Positions 8,184-15,984 are shown, numbered from the stretch's first letter. The stretch: 52,056 nucleotides of DNA from Pseudomonadota bacterium (GCA_023386645.1 JAEWJI010000041.1:1-52056); one strand, 5' to 3'. A program made the numbers and translations. The notes: generated from the sequence alone by a model not told the origin.

Positions 8184-8357
8184 CTAACCCGCCCTGGCCT
8201 CAAGCGAGGATATCTCCTCCTTGAGCCTGAGCTTTCGCTGCTTCAGCTCCCTCAGGTGCAGCGAGTCCACGGACGGACGACCGAGCTCCGAGCGGATGGT
8301 CTCATCCAGCTGGCGGTGACGATTTCCCAGTTCGCGGATACGAGCATCGATGGTCAT
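8184..8357 (-). CDS. DUF465 (YdcH-like) small coiled-coil protein
   Basis: The 57-residue protein MTIDARIRELGNRHRQLDETIRSE... is a single predicted coiled-coil hairpin, rich in Arg, Leu and Glu, with the DUF465 block LHLRELKQRKLRLKEEISSLE near its end. The ATG at 8357 is preferred because GGAGG sits nine bases upstream; an ATG at 8372 would overlap that ribosome site. Function of the family is unknown. A second DUF465 gene lies at 9592, on the other side of ubiX. Confidence 0.85.
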   Translation of the reverse strand: MTIDARIRELGNRHRQLDETIRSELGRPSVDSLHLRELKQRKLRLKEEISSLEARAG

Positions 8358-8472
8358 GGCTTGCGCCTCCATGTCTAAGGGACCAGACAATGAGCGCCCG
8401 GACGCGACCTCTGTGTAATCACTTTCCAGTGACACGCGACCGCTCCGGACGCCGACGATCCTTCCTCCGAAA

Positions 8473-9090
8473 ATGGCCGAAGATATGAACGGAGCCGTCA
8501 CCACAACGACTAACCGAATAGTCGTCGGAATCTCCGGCGCTTCCGGCGTGATCTATGGCGTGCGGGTGCTCGACGCCCTGCGCGAGCTCGGGATCGAGAG
8601 TCATCTGGTGGTCACCCGGGCGGCCCTGCTCACATTGTCGCAGGAGACCGATCTGGGCGCCGACGACCTGACGAAGCGCGCCTCTGTGGTCCATCGGCTG
8701 ACCGATGTCGGCGCGACGATCGCCTCCGGCTCCTTCCGTACGCTCGGCATGATCGTCGCCCCCTGTTCGGTCCGGACCATGAGCGAGATCGCCACCGGCG
8801 TGACCTCGACGCTGCTGACCCGCGCCGCCGACGTGACGCTGAAGGAGCGCCGGCCACTGGTCCTGATGGTGCGCGAGACGCCGCTGCATCTCGGTCACCT
8901 GCGCACGATGACCGCCCTGGCCGAGATGGGCGCGATCATCGCCCCGCCTCTTCCCGCCATGTACGCCCGCCCCGCGTCGATCGAGCAGATGGTGGACCAG
9001 TCGGTCGGCCGGGCGCTCGACCTGTTCGGACTGGACTGGGCCGCCGTTCGCCGCTGGGACGGCCTCAAGGGCGGGCTCGATCCGGCATGA
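8473..9090 (+). CDS. ubiX: Flavin prenyltransferase UbiX
   Basis: The 205-residue protein has the UbiX/Pad1 flavoprotein pattern: GISGASGVIYGVRVLDAL near the N-terminus, PCSVRTMSEIATG, the RAADVTLKERRPLVLMVRETPL block, and PPLPAMYARP at the end. It attaches a dimethylallyl group to FMN, producing prenylated FMN for UbiD decarboxylase in ubiquinone synthesis. No ubiD is in the window. Its stop overlaps the next start (ATGA), indicating translational coupling to the TIGR02444 gene. Confidence 0.95.
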   Translation: MAEDMNGAVTTTTNRIVVGISGASGVIYGVRVLDALRELGIESHLVVTRAALLTLSQETDLGADDLTKRASVVHRLTDVGATIASGSFRTLGMIVAPCSVRTMSEIATGVTSTLLTRAADVTLKERRPLVLMVRETPLHLGHLRTMTALAEMGAIIAPPLPAMYARPASIEQMVDQSVGRALDLFGLDWAAVRRWDGLKGGLDPA

Positions 9091-9554
9091 GGGGCCTGTG
9101 GACCTGGGCGGTCGAGGCCTATGCCCGGCCGGGCGTGTCCGAGACCTGCCTCGGCCTCCAGGACCTGCACGACCAGAACGTCTGCCTGCTGCTATGGGCC
9201 GCCTGGACAGCCTCGGACGGCCGCCCGCTCGACGATGACGCGGTCGAGGCGGCCGTCGACACCGCCCGCGCCTGGGACGACTCGGCCATCGCCCCCTTGC
9301 GCGCCATCCGCCGCCGGCTGAAGGCCGCCATCCCCGACATCGGCGACGACGACCGGCTGGCCATGCGCCAGCAGGTCAAGGCGCTGGAGCTCGACGGCGA
9401 ACGCCGCCTGCTGCTCGCTTTGGAACGCCTGTCTCCGGACCAAAAGGGCCAGGCCCTGCCCTGCCTGCCCGCCCTGGCCCGCGTGTCCCGAGCCTGGTCC
9501 CCCGTCACGCCACGGGCCGCGCTCGAGACCCTCTGCGCCCGTCTTTCGGCCTGA
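9087..9554 (+). CDS. TIGR02444/DUF2390 family protein
   Basis: The 155-residue, mostly helical protein begins LWTWAVEAYARPGVSETCLGLQD and contains NVCLLLWAAWTASDGRPL, the hallmark of the TIGR02444 family (unknown function). The remainder is helical with many Arg/Leu/Asp pairs (WDDSAIAPLRAIRRRLKA, VKALELDGERRLL). It overlaps ubiX by four bases and precedes a DUF465 gene by 37 bp, so these three form a likely operon. No catalytic motif is evident. Confidence 0.8.
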   Translation: MRGLWTWAVEAYARPGVSETCLGLQDLHDQNVCLLLWAAWTASDGRPLDDDAVEAAVDTARAWDDSAIAPLRAIRRRLKAAIPDIGDDDRLAMRQQVKALELDGERRLLLALERLSPDQKGQALPCLPALARVSRAWSPVTPRAALETLCARLSA

Positions 9555-9591
9555 AGGCGGCTGGCGTATAAGCCGCCCGCGCGGGGCCGAG

Positions 9592-9816
9592 ATGAACGAC
9601 GACGAACCCTTCCTGACCGAAGAAGAGATCGCGCTCCGCGACCAGGTCCGCGCGCTCCGCCAGGAGCACGCCGACCTGGAAGCCTCCATCGAGGCGCTCA
9701 ACCACATGCCGGTCCCCGACCAGCTCCGCATCGCCCGCCTGAAGCGCAAGAAGCTGGCGCTACGCGACGAGATCGTCGCGCTGGAAGGCCGGATCCTGCC
9801 GGACATCATCGCCTAG
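9592..9816 (+). CDS. DUF465 (YdcH-like) small coiled-coil protein, second copy
   Basis: This 74-residue protein has a 20-residue acidic N-terminal extension (MNDDEPFLTEEEIALRDQ) followed by the DUF465 coiled-coil pattern ending in LRIARLKRKKLALRDEIVALE. It resembles the 57-residue protein at 8184-8357 in the block LK-RK-L-L-EI--LE, but has diverged strongly elsewhere. It is probably co-transcribed with ubiX and the TIGR02444 gene. Function unknown. Confidence 0.82.
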   Translation: MNDDEPFLTEEEIALRDQVRALRQEHADLEASIEALNHMPVPDQLRIARLKRKKLALRDEIVALEGRILPDIIA

Positions 9817-9829
9817 GTCGGCGGGATTG

Positions 9830-9954
9830 CCGCTCATCCCCGCGAAGGCGGGGATCCAGTCCTTTGGGCGAGGCGGCCGCACCGACGATGCAGACGCGTG
9901 ATCCCTCCCGCCGAGCCTATGGTCCTGGGTCCCCGCTTTCGCGGGGATGAGCGG
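9830..9954. repeat. 125-bp element with terminal inverted repeats
   Basis: CCGCTCATCCCCGCGAA at 9830-9846 is perfectly complementary to the sequence ending at 9954, and the two arms remain similar over about 34 bp (roughly 30 matches). Each arm is itself palindromic. The 57-bp centre is not obviously coding. Half-copies of the arm occur near 8085-8110 and 42265-42290. It resembles a REP doublet or miniature transposable element between a DUF465 gene and the convergent diguanylate cyclase gene. Confidence 0.8.
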
Positions 9955-9989
9955 AACATAGAAAACCGCAGGCTCTCGCTGGACTGCGG

Positions 9990-10553
9990 CTACCGCCCCC
10001 GCTTCCTGACCCACATCGCCGCGTCCGCCTCGGCCAGCCAGGTCTCCGCGTCCGCCTGGCCCGCGAAGGCGCGCACCCCGAATGAACCGCCCAGAGCCTC
10101 GCGCTCGCCCGCCCATTCGAACCCGTCCGCCGCCAGGGCCTCCATCAGGCGCTGGGCCTTCTCCCGCCCCTCCTCCACGCCCGCGTTGAGCATCAGCAGG
10201 CCGAACTCGTCGCCGCCCAGCCGGCCCACCGCGTCGCTCTCACGCACATTGGCCATCAGCAGGCGCGCGACCTGCACCAGGGCGGCGTCACCGGCCGCGT
10301 GGCCCAGGCTGTCGTTCACTCCCTTGAAGCCGTCGAGGTCGAGATAGAGCAACACCGCCGGCGCCTCGTAGCGGGCGCAATAGGCCATGGTCCGGGTCAC
10401 GGCGGCCACAAAGCCGCGCCGGTTCAGCGCCGGCGTCAGGACATCATGCTCGGCCGCCGCCTCCGCCGCCTCGGCGCGCAGACGCAAGGCCTCGACCTCC
10501 GCCTTCAGGCGGGCGATCTCGGCGTGCGGATCGTCGAGGACCGGTTCGGACAA
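9990..10553 (-). CDS. Diguanylate cyclase (GGDEF domain) with short coiled coil
   Basis: From the TTG at 10553 (GGAG eight bases upstream) the protein has 187 residues. A short acidic coiled coil (about 10-35) precedes one GGDEF domain. The active-site loop GRLGGDEF has GGDEF at residues 113-117, and an RxxD inhibitory-site motif (Arg104-Asp107) lies exactly five residues before it. It should make cyclic di-GMP from two GTP with product inhibition. There is no sensor domain, membrane segment or EAL domain. An ATG at 10670 would add an unlikely Arg-rich extension reaching the divergent purE start. Confidence 0.85.
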   Translation of the reverse strand: MSEPVLDDPHAEIARLKAEVEALRLRAEAAEAAAEHDVLTPALNRRGFVAAVTRTMAYCARYEAPAVLLYLDLDGFKGVNDSLGHAAGDAALVQVARLLMANVRESDAVGRLGGDEFGLLMLNAGVEEGREKAQRLMEALAADGFEWAGEREALGGSFGVRAFAGQADAETWLAEADAAMWVRKRGR

Positions 10554-10672
10554 GATTGGGCTCCGAAGGCGCGAGCGACTCAGGGGCCCGCGCGACTGAC
10601 GCGATGCTAGCGCCCTCGGTTGCGGGCGCAACGCGCGTGCTGTAACCGGCCGCTTTCGCGTCAGGAGCATGT

Positions 10673-11179
10673 ATGGCCGAGCCTCAAACGCCGCCCGTCG
10701 CCCCCCCGGTCGCGATCGTCATGGGCAGCCGCTCGGACTGGCCGACCATGAAGCGGGCCGCCGACATGCTGGATCGCCTGGGCGTCGCCTGGGAGGCCCG
10801 CGTGGTTAGCGCCCACCGCACCCCGAAACGCCTCTACGACTTCGCCGCCGGGGCCCGCGCGGCCGGCGTCCAGGTCATCATCGCCGGCGCTGGCGGGGCG
10901 GCCCACCTGCCGGGCATGGTCGCCTCCATGACCGACCTGCCGGTGCTGGGCGTGCCGGTGCAGTCCAGGGCGCTGAGCGGGCTCGATTCCCTGCTGTCGA
11001 TCGTCCAGATGCCCGCCGGCGTCCCGGTCGCCACCCTGGCCATCGGCGAGGCGGGCGCCGCCAACGCCGGCATCCTGGCCGGACAGATCCTGGCCCTGAC
11101 CGACCCCGAACTCGCCGGCCGTCTCTCCGCCTTCCGCGAGGCCCAGACCGAGGCGGTGCACGAGACGGTCGAGGATTGA
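10673..11179 (+). CDS. purE: N5-carboxyaminoimidazole ribonucleotide mutase PurE
   Basis: The 168-residue protein has the class I PurE signatures VAIVMGSRSDWPTMK, RVVSAHRTPKRLYDF, IAGAGGAAHLPGM and PVLGVPVQSRALSGLDSLLSIVQMP. It converts N5-CAIR to CAIR in purine synthesis, after PurK. An AGGAG ribosome site precedes the ATG. Its TGA overlaps the purK ATG by one base, giving a tightly coupled purEK operon. Confidence 0.97.
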   Translation: MAEPQTPPVAPPVAIVMGSRSDWPTMKRAADMLDRLGVAWEARVVSAHRTPKRLYDFAAGARAAGVQVIIAGAGGAAHLPGMVASMTDLPVLGVPVQSRALSGLDSLLSIVQMPAGVPVATLAIGEAGAANAGILAGQILALTDPELAGRLSAFREAQTEAVHETVED

Positions 11180-12249
11180 TGGCCGATCTACCCCTGCCGC
11201 CGGGCTCCACCCTGGGCATCGTTGGCGGCGGCCAGCTGGGCCGCATGCTGTCCCAGGCCGCCTCGCGCCTCGGCTTCGACGTGATGATCCTGGACCCGGA
11301 GCCTGACTCGCCCGCCGGCCGGGTGTCGCGCGAGCAGATCGTGGCCGCCTATGACGATCCCGACGCCCTGACCGCGCTTGGCCGCGCCTGCGCCGTCGTG
11401 ACCTTCGAGTTCGAGAATGTGCCGGCCGCCTCGATGGAGCGGCTGGCGGCGGGCGGGGCGCGCGTCGCGCCCGGCCCCGAGGCCCTGAAGGCGGCCCAGG
11501 ACCGGCTGGACGAAAAGACCTTCCTGAACGGCGTCGGCGCGACCACCGTGGACTTCGTCGCGGTCGATAGCGTGGACGACCTGCGCACCGGCCTCGCCCG
11601 CCTGGGCGCCCCCGCCCTGCTCAAGACCCGCCGCGAGGGCTACGACGGCAAGGGCCAGGTCTGGGTCGCCTCCGCCGACGAGGCCGAGGCCGCCTTCGCC
11701 GCCCTGGGCGGCCGCCCCTCGATCCTGGAGGCCCGGGCGCCGTTCGTGCGCGAGCTCTCGGTCATCGCCGCGCGCGGCTGGGATGGCGCGGTCGCCGTCT
11801 ATCCGCTGGGCGAGAACAGCCATTCCGGCGGCGTCCTTCGCACCACGCTCGCCCCCGCCGCTGTCGATCCCGCGACGGAAGCCCGCGCCCGAGACATCGC
11901 CCACGCCATCCTGGAAGGCCTCAACTACGTCGGCGTCATCGGGGTGGAGCTGTTCGACCTCGGCGACGGGCGGCTGCTGGTCAACGAGATCGCGCCCCGC
12001 GTCCACAACACCGGCCACTGGACCCAGGACGGCTGCGTCTGCGACCAGTTCGAACAGCACATTCGCGCCATCGCCGGCTGGCCGCTCGGACCCACGACCG
12101 CCCACGCGCGCGTTAAGATGACCAATCTGCTGGGCGACGAGGTCGACCGCTGGGCCGAGCTGGTCTCAGACCCCGCCATGCGCCTGCACCTCTACGGCAA
12201 GGCCGAGGCGCGGCCGGGCCGCAAGATGGGCCACGTCAACCGGTGCTGA
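11179..12249 (+). CDS. purK: 5-(carboxyamino)imidazole ribonucleotide synthase PurK
   Basis: The protein has 356 residues from the ATG at 11179, normal for this ATP-grasp ligase. It begins with the Rossmann block LGIVGGGQLGRMLSQAA and has FEFENVP, LKTRREGYDGKGQ (ATP-grasp loop), RELSVIAARGWDG, YPLGENSHSGGVLRTTLAPA, and NEIAPRVHNTGHWTQDG. It uses ATP and bicarbonate to carboxylate AIR to N5-CAIR, the substrate of PurE directly upstream. A TTG three bases earlier is possible but has no advantage. Confidence 0.97.
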   Translation: MADLPLPPGSTLGIVGGGQLGRMLSQAASRLGFDVMILDPEPDSPAGRVSREQIVAAYDDPDALTALGRACAVVTFEFENVPAASMERLAAGGARVAPGPEALKAAQDRLDEKTFLNGVGATTVDFVAVDSVDDLRTGLARLGAPALLKTRREGYDGKGQVWVASADEAEAAFAALGGRPSILEARAPFVRELSVIAARGWDGAVAVYPLGENSHSGGVLRTTLAPAAVDPATEARARDIAHAILEGLNYVGVIGVELFDLGDGRLLVNEIAPRVHNTGHWTQDGCVCDQFEQHIRAIAGWPLGPTTAHARVKMTNLLGDEVDRWAELVSDPAMRLHLYGKAEARPGRKMGHVNRC

Positions 12250-12259
12250 GCTCGCTGGA

Positions 12260-12730
12260 CTAGCGGGCGCGCCGCAGGGCGAGGGTGACGACAGCGGCCG
12301 CCGCCGCGACGATCAGGGCGTCTTCGATCAGGCCGCTCCGGGTCTGGCCGATCTGCCGCATGGCCCGCTTGCGCGCGGCCAGGGTCGCATAGGCCAGGGG
12401 CACGGCGGTCGCCACCGCGGCGGCGGCGCCCTCCTTCTCCCGCCCGCGCGAAGCCAGCGCCCCGCCCGCGATCCCGGCGCTCATGATCCTGGCCAGCAGG
12501 CCCAGGAACACGGTCCGATCGGGCGCGGACTTCATCTTGTCGCCGAAAAGCTCGCCCACCCCCATCGCCAGGGCGCCGAAGGTGAACAGAGGCTTGTCCA
12601 GCAGCCACAGTCGCCCTGGGGTCTTCCGCCCCGCCAGATGCGCTCCGGCCAGGGCGGCCATCGGCGTCATGGACCGGGCGCTGGCGACGGCGCCGATCAG
12701 GATGGAGGGAAGCAGGCGCGTCAGGGTCAT
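12260..12730 (-). CDS. DUF4126 family membrane protein
   Basis: The 156-residue protein contains several hydrophobic helices and the block LIGAVASARSMTPMAALAGA near its N-terminus, resembling DUF4126 proteins. Further hydrophobic stretches are at FTFGALAMGVGELFGDK and LIVAAAAAVVTLAL. Function unknown. Transcription converges with purK, leaving 10 bp between the stops. The ATG at 12730 is favoured over the TTG nine bases upstream. Confidence 0.75.
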   Translation of the reverse strand: MTLTRLLPSILIGAVASARSMTPMAALAGAHLAGRKTPGRLWLLDKPLFTFGALAMGVGELFGDKMKSAPDRTVFLGLLARIMSAGIAGGALASRGREKEGAAAAVATAVPLAYATLAARKRAMRQIGQTRSGLIEDALIVAAAAAVVTLALRRAR

Positions 12731-12809
12731 GCGAAGCAAAGGCCTGAGGTCGGATCGGGTTCAACCCCGCCTTGACCCCGCCCCGCCCGCATGGCCATTC
12801 GCGCCCGGC

Positions 12810-14069
12810 ATGAGGACCGCCGACTTCGACTTCCACCTGCCCGACGACCGGATCGCCCTGCGTCCGGCGAGCCCGCGCGACGCCGCCCGAATGCTGGTGG
12901 TGCGCGACGGCGGCTTCAGCGACCACGGCGTGCGCGACCTGCCGGATTTCCTGCGCCCCGGCGACGCCCTGGTGTTCAACGACACCCGCGTGATCCCCGC
13001 CCGCCTCTCCGGCGTCCGCCAGCGTCTCGGGTCCGAGGGCGAGACCCTCACCGTCGACGTCGAGGCCACCCTCCACCACCGCGACGCCCCGGATGCCTGG
13101 TCGGCCTTCATGAGGCCGGGCAAGCGGATCAAGGTGGGGGATCGCATCATCTTTTCCGCTCCCCTTCCCCTCGAGGGGGAAGGGGCCGGGGGATGGGGTG
13201 GAGGCAGTGAGCGTCAGGACCTGGCGCGTGAGCCTGCATCGACCACCAGGCGGAGCCAGTCGGCGTCCTCCGTCGACATACCTGCCCCCACCCCACCCAA
13301 CCCTCCCCCTCGAGGGGAGGGCTTCAAAGACTCCGCCCCCTGCCTCCTCGGCGCCCTCCACGCCACCGTCGCCGCCAAACACGAAGACGGCCTGGTCTCC
13401 CTGCGGTTTGACCTCTCGGGCCCCTTCCTCGACGAGGCGATCCGCGACGTCGGCGTCATGCCCCTGCCGCCCTACATCGCGGCCCAGCGGCCCGAGGACG
13501 ATCAGGACCGCGCCGACTACCAGACCGTCTTCGCCGAGCACGACGGCTCCGTCGCCGCCCCCACCGCCGGCCTGCATTTCACCCCGGCCCTGCTTGACGC
13601 CATCCGTGCGAAAGGCGTCTCCACCCACGCCGTGACCCTGCACGTCGGCGCCGGCACCTTCCTGCCGGTCAAGGCGGACGACACCGCCGACCACCGCATG
13701 CACAGCGAATGGGGCGAGGTCTCCGCCGAAACCGCCGCCGCGCTGAACATCGTGCGCGGAGCCGGCGGCCGCATCGTCTGCGTCGGCACCACCTCCCTGC
13801 GCCTGCTGGAATCGGCCGCCACCCCCGAGCGGGTCATCCAGCCCTTCCACGGCGACACGGCCATCTTCATCACGCCCGGCTATACGTTTCGCGCCGCCGA
13901 TGTGCTGATGACCAACTTCCACCTGCCGAAATCGACCCTGTTCATGCTCGTCTCGGCCTTCGCGGGCCTCGAAACGATGCGGGCCGCCTACGCCCACGCC
14001 ATCGAGAGCGGCTACCGCTTCTATTCCTACGGCGACGGCAGCCTGCTGTTTCGCAGCGCCCCCGGATGA
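12810..14069 (+). CDS. queA: S-adenosylmethionine:tRNA ribosyltransferase-isomerase QueA, with an inserted element
   Basis: QueA transfers the ribosyl part of AdoMet to preQ1-modified tRNA to form epoxyqueuosine. The family pattern is clear: MRTADFDFHLPDDRIALRPASPRD, VFNDTRVIPARL, FMRPGKRIKVGD, YQTVFAEHDGSVAAPTAGLHFT, LHVGAGTFLPVK, VCVGTTSLRLLES and NFHLPKSTLFMLVSAFAG. The length of 419 residues exceeds the usual 340-360. The excess is a Pro/Gly/Ser-rich stretch at about residues 118-171, encoded by a palindromic element (13160-13322) inserted in frame between two beta strands. Flanking blocks are intact, so the enzyme may still fold. tgt follows 230 bp downstream. Confidence 0.92.
   Translation: MRTADFDFHLPDDRIALRPASPRDAARMLVVRDGGFSDHGVRDLPDFLRPGDALVFNDTRVIPARLSGVRQRLGSEGETLTVDVEATLHHRDAPDAWSAFMRPGKRIKVGDRIIFSAPLPLEGEGAGGWGGGSERQDLAREPASTTRRSQSASSVDIPAPTPPNPPPRGEGFKDSAPCLLGALHATVAAKHEDGLVSLRFDLSGPFLDEAIRDVGVMPLPPYIAAQRPEDDQDRADYQTVFAEHDGSVAAPTAGLHFTPALLDAIRAKGVSTHAVTLHVGAGTFLPVKADDTADHRMHSEWGEVSAETAAALNIVRGAGGRIVCVGTTSLRLLESAATPERVIQPFHGDTAIFITPGYTFRAADVLMTNFHLPKSTLFMLVSAFAGLETMRAAYAHAIESGYRFYSYGDGSLLFRSAPG
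13160..13322. repeat. Inverted-repeat element inserted in frame within queA
   Basis: The left arm (13160-13202) contains CCCCTTCCCCTCGAGGGGG and a G-rich tail; the right arm (13281-13322) contains CCCTCCCCCTCGAGGGGAGG preceded by a C-rich tail. They are imperfect reverse complements over about 40 bp, enclosing about 78 bp. The whole adds about 54 codons to queA without a stop in the queA frame. Base composition and codon usage differ sharply from the surrounding gene. The arms resemble CTCGAGGGG palindromes typical of intergenic miniature elements. Confidence 0.8.
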
Positions 14070-14159
14070 GCGGAGGGGAAAAAACTGGCGCTCCAAGGTC
14101 ACCACCCCTGAAAACCAAGGTATACTGACCTCCGGCCTCACGCCCTGGTCCGAGGGGTC

Positions 14160-14277
14160 GTGATGGAAATGAGAGTCTTTTTTTCGAGACTCTCACTCTC
14201 ACCCGCCCATCACCCGCATTTCCGCCTGACGGCGGTGATGGAAATGAGAGTCATTTTAATTTCGACTCTCACTCACG
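14160..14277. repeat. Tandem hairpin repeat with four GANTC sites between queA and tgt
   Basis: An 18-bp direct repeat, GTGATGGAAATGAGAGTC, occurs at 14160-14177 and 14235-14252 (75-bp period). Each copy is followed by its complementary arm, so two stem-loops form: GAGAGTCT/AGACTCTC with a T-rich loop, and GAGAGTC/GACTCTC with an AT-rich loop. Each stem contains GAGTC and GACTC, giving four GANTC sites at 14173, 14188, 14248 and 14264. GANTC is the CcrM methylation target in Caulobacterales. The region is otherwise non-coding. Confidence 0.8.
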
Positions 14278-14299
14278 CCTCGCCCAGCCGGACCTTCCC

Positions 14300-15412
14300 T
14301 TGCCCTTCCCCTTCGACATCTCCGCCACCGACGGCCGAGCCCGCACCGGCGTCCTCAAGACCCCGCGCGGCGACATCCGCACGCCCGCCTTCATGCCGGT
14401 GGGCACCGCCGCGACGGTCAAGGCCCTGACGGTGGATCAGGTGGCCCAGACGGGCGCCGACATTCTGCTCGGCAACACCTACCACCTGATGCTGCGCCCC
14501 GGCCCGGAGCGGATGCAGCGGCTGGGCGGCCTCCACCGCTTCATGCGCTGGGACAAGCCGATCCTGACGGACAGCGGCGGCTTCCAGGTCATGTCCCTGT
14601 CGGGCATCTCAAAGCTGACCGAGGAGGCCGTGACCTTCTCCAGCCACGTCGATGGCTCCAAGCACGTCCTGACGCCGGAGCGATCCATCCAGATCCAGGC
14701 CGACGCCATCGGCTCGGACATCGTCATGCAGCTGGATGAATGCGTCGCCTGGCCAGCCGAGGAGCCCCGCGCCCGCCAGGGCATGGAGCTGTCCGCCCGC
14801 TGGGCACAGCGCTCGAAGAACGCCTTCGGGACCCGCGACGCCCAGGCCCTGTTCGGCATCCAGCAGGGCTCTACCTTCGAGCACCTGCGCCGCGAGAGCT
14901 CGGATCGCCTGCGCGAGATCGGCTTCGACGGCTACGCCATCGGCGGCCTGGCGGTCGGCGAGGGCCACCAGGCCATGTGCGAGGTGCTGGACTACGCCCC
15001 CGAGATGCTTCCCGCCGACCGGCCCCGCTATCTCATGGGGGTCGGCAAGCCGATCGACCTGGTGGAAGCCGTCTGGCGGGGCGTCGACATGTTCGATTGC
15101 GTCCTGCCGACACGGGCCGGCCGCCACGGCCAGGCCTGGACGTGGGATGGGCCGATCAACCTCAAGAACGCCCGCTTCGCCGAGGACCAGGACCCGCTCG
15201 ACCCCACCACCCCCTGCCCGGCTTCCTCCGATTATTCAAAGGCCTACCTCCACCACCTCATCCGCACCGACGAGATCCTCGGCAAGGTGCTTCTGTCCTG
15301 GCACAACATCGCCTTCTTCCAGGCCCTGACCGCCGCCATGCGCTCGGCCATCGCCGAGGGCCGGTTCGAGGGCTTCCGGCGGGAGTTCCACGCCCGGCAT
15401 ACGTCGAACTGA
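14300..15412 (+). CDS. tgt: Queuine/preQ1 tRNA-guanine transglycosylase
   Basis: The 370-residue TIM-barrel enzyme exchanges guanine-34 of target tRNAs for preQ1, the step before QueA. Visible are GNTYHLMLRPG, the catalytic-site LTDSGGFQVMSL (Asp91), GIQQGS, GGLAVGEG, and the nucleophile block DMFDCVLPTRAGRHG (Asp266). The zinc site is odd: the usual CxCxxC reads T304-P-C306-P-A-S309, so two of three Cys are missing, while Cys306 and His335 (WHNIAF) remain. The start is a TTG at 14300, giving MPFPFDIS. It is likely co-transcribed with queA, although a repeat region separates them. Confidence 0.95.
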   Translation: MPFPFDISATDGRARTGVLKTPRGDIRTPAFMPVGTAATVKALTVDQVAQTGADILLGNTYHLMLRPGPERMQRLGGLHRFMRWDKPILTDSGGFQVMSLSGISKLTEEAVTFSSHVDGSKHVLTPERSIQIQADAIGSDIVMQLDECVAWPAEEPRARQGMELSARWAQRSKNAFGTRDAQALFGIQQGSTFEHLRRESSDRLREIGFDGYAIGGLAVGEGHQAMCEVLDYAPEMLPADRPRYLMGVGKPIDLVEAVWRGVDMFDCVLPTRAGRHGQAWTWDGPINLKNARFAEDQDPLDPTTPCPASSDYSKAYLHHLIRTDEILGKVLLSWHNIAFFQALTAAMRSAIAEGRFEGFRREFHARHTSN

Positions 15413-15450
15413 CCCTTCGATCCTCCCCCCAGAGCGGAGGATCGCGCGGC

Positions 15451-15984
15451 TCACCTCCGCCCGCGCCGCGCCGGCTGGAACCAGGCCGGCGACGCTGGCG
15501 GCGCGCAGTTCAGCCGCATGCCCAGCCCCTTCAGAAAGGCCCGCCTCAGCCGCCCGGCCTCGATCGCGTCCTGCACCTGGCGCGAGTGCGCCTCGGCCCC
15601 CGTCAGCCGGCGGATCCAGGAACGATAGGGGATGAAGTCCGCCGCGGTGTCACGGATCGCATCCAGCGCCGCCGCGGCCGCCGCGTCCTGGGTTCGTTCG
15701 CTCAGGTTGGCCCCGTCCGGCGCCGGGGGCTCGTCCCGATCAGGGCCCAGGGCTTCGTTCAGCCGCGTCACCTCGGCGGCGACCGTGGAGCACTGGTTCA
15801 GGTTCCTCTGGTCGTAGGGATTGGCCTGGGCCTGGAGCAGCACGGTCGGAATGCGCTCCCGCCGCAGGTTCAGGTCGCTCAGCGGCTGCCCCGCCGCGTC
15901 GCCGAACCCCGCGCCCAGTTGCCGGCCCGCCGAGCAGCCCCCCACGACCACCGTCGCCACGAGAACCAGGCCGATCCAACGCAT
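15451..15984 (-). CDS. Hypothetical lipoprotein
   Basis: No family recognised. The 177-residue protein has a lipoprotein signal MRWIGLVLVATVVVGGC (lipobox VGGC), then a helical, Gln/Asn/Arg-rich body with DGANLSERTQDAAAAAALDAIRDTAADFIPYRSWIRRLTG and a C-terminal MRLNCAPP. The ATG at 15984 follows GGAGGTGCGT closely and is preferred to upstream ATGs. It converges with tgt and is divergent from the OmpA-like gene. The last 30 residues are Arg- and Pro-rich. Confidence 0.7.
   Translation of the reverse strand: MRWIGLVLVATVVVGGCSAGRQLGAGFGDAAGQPLSDLNLRRERIPTVLLQAQANPYDQRNLNQCSTVAAEVTRLNEALGPDRDEPPAPDGANLSERTQDAAAAAALDAIRDTAADFIPYRSWIRRLTGAEAHSRQVQDAIEAGRLRRAFLKGLGMRLNCAPPASPAWFQPARRGRR

Noticed and set aside
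9990..10670. Longer form of the diguanylate cyclase starting at the ATG at 10670
   Set aside because: The added 39 residues are Arg/Ser-rich and end beside the divergent purE start; the TTG at 10553 has a ribosome site and a natural protein start.
12192..14141. Long open frame on the minus strand (about 649 codons) over queA and the DUF4126 gene
   Set aside because: It mirrors the real codon pattern of queA in a high-GC genome, is Gly/Arg/Val-rich without any motif, and lies opposite a clear QueA gene.
14070..14299. Possible preQ1 riboswitch before tgt
   Set aside because: The spacer holds tandem hairpins with T-rich loops but none of the C-rich loop and A-rich tail expected of a preQ1 class I aptamer.
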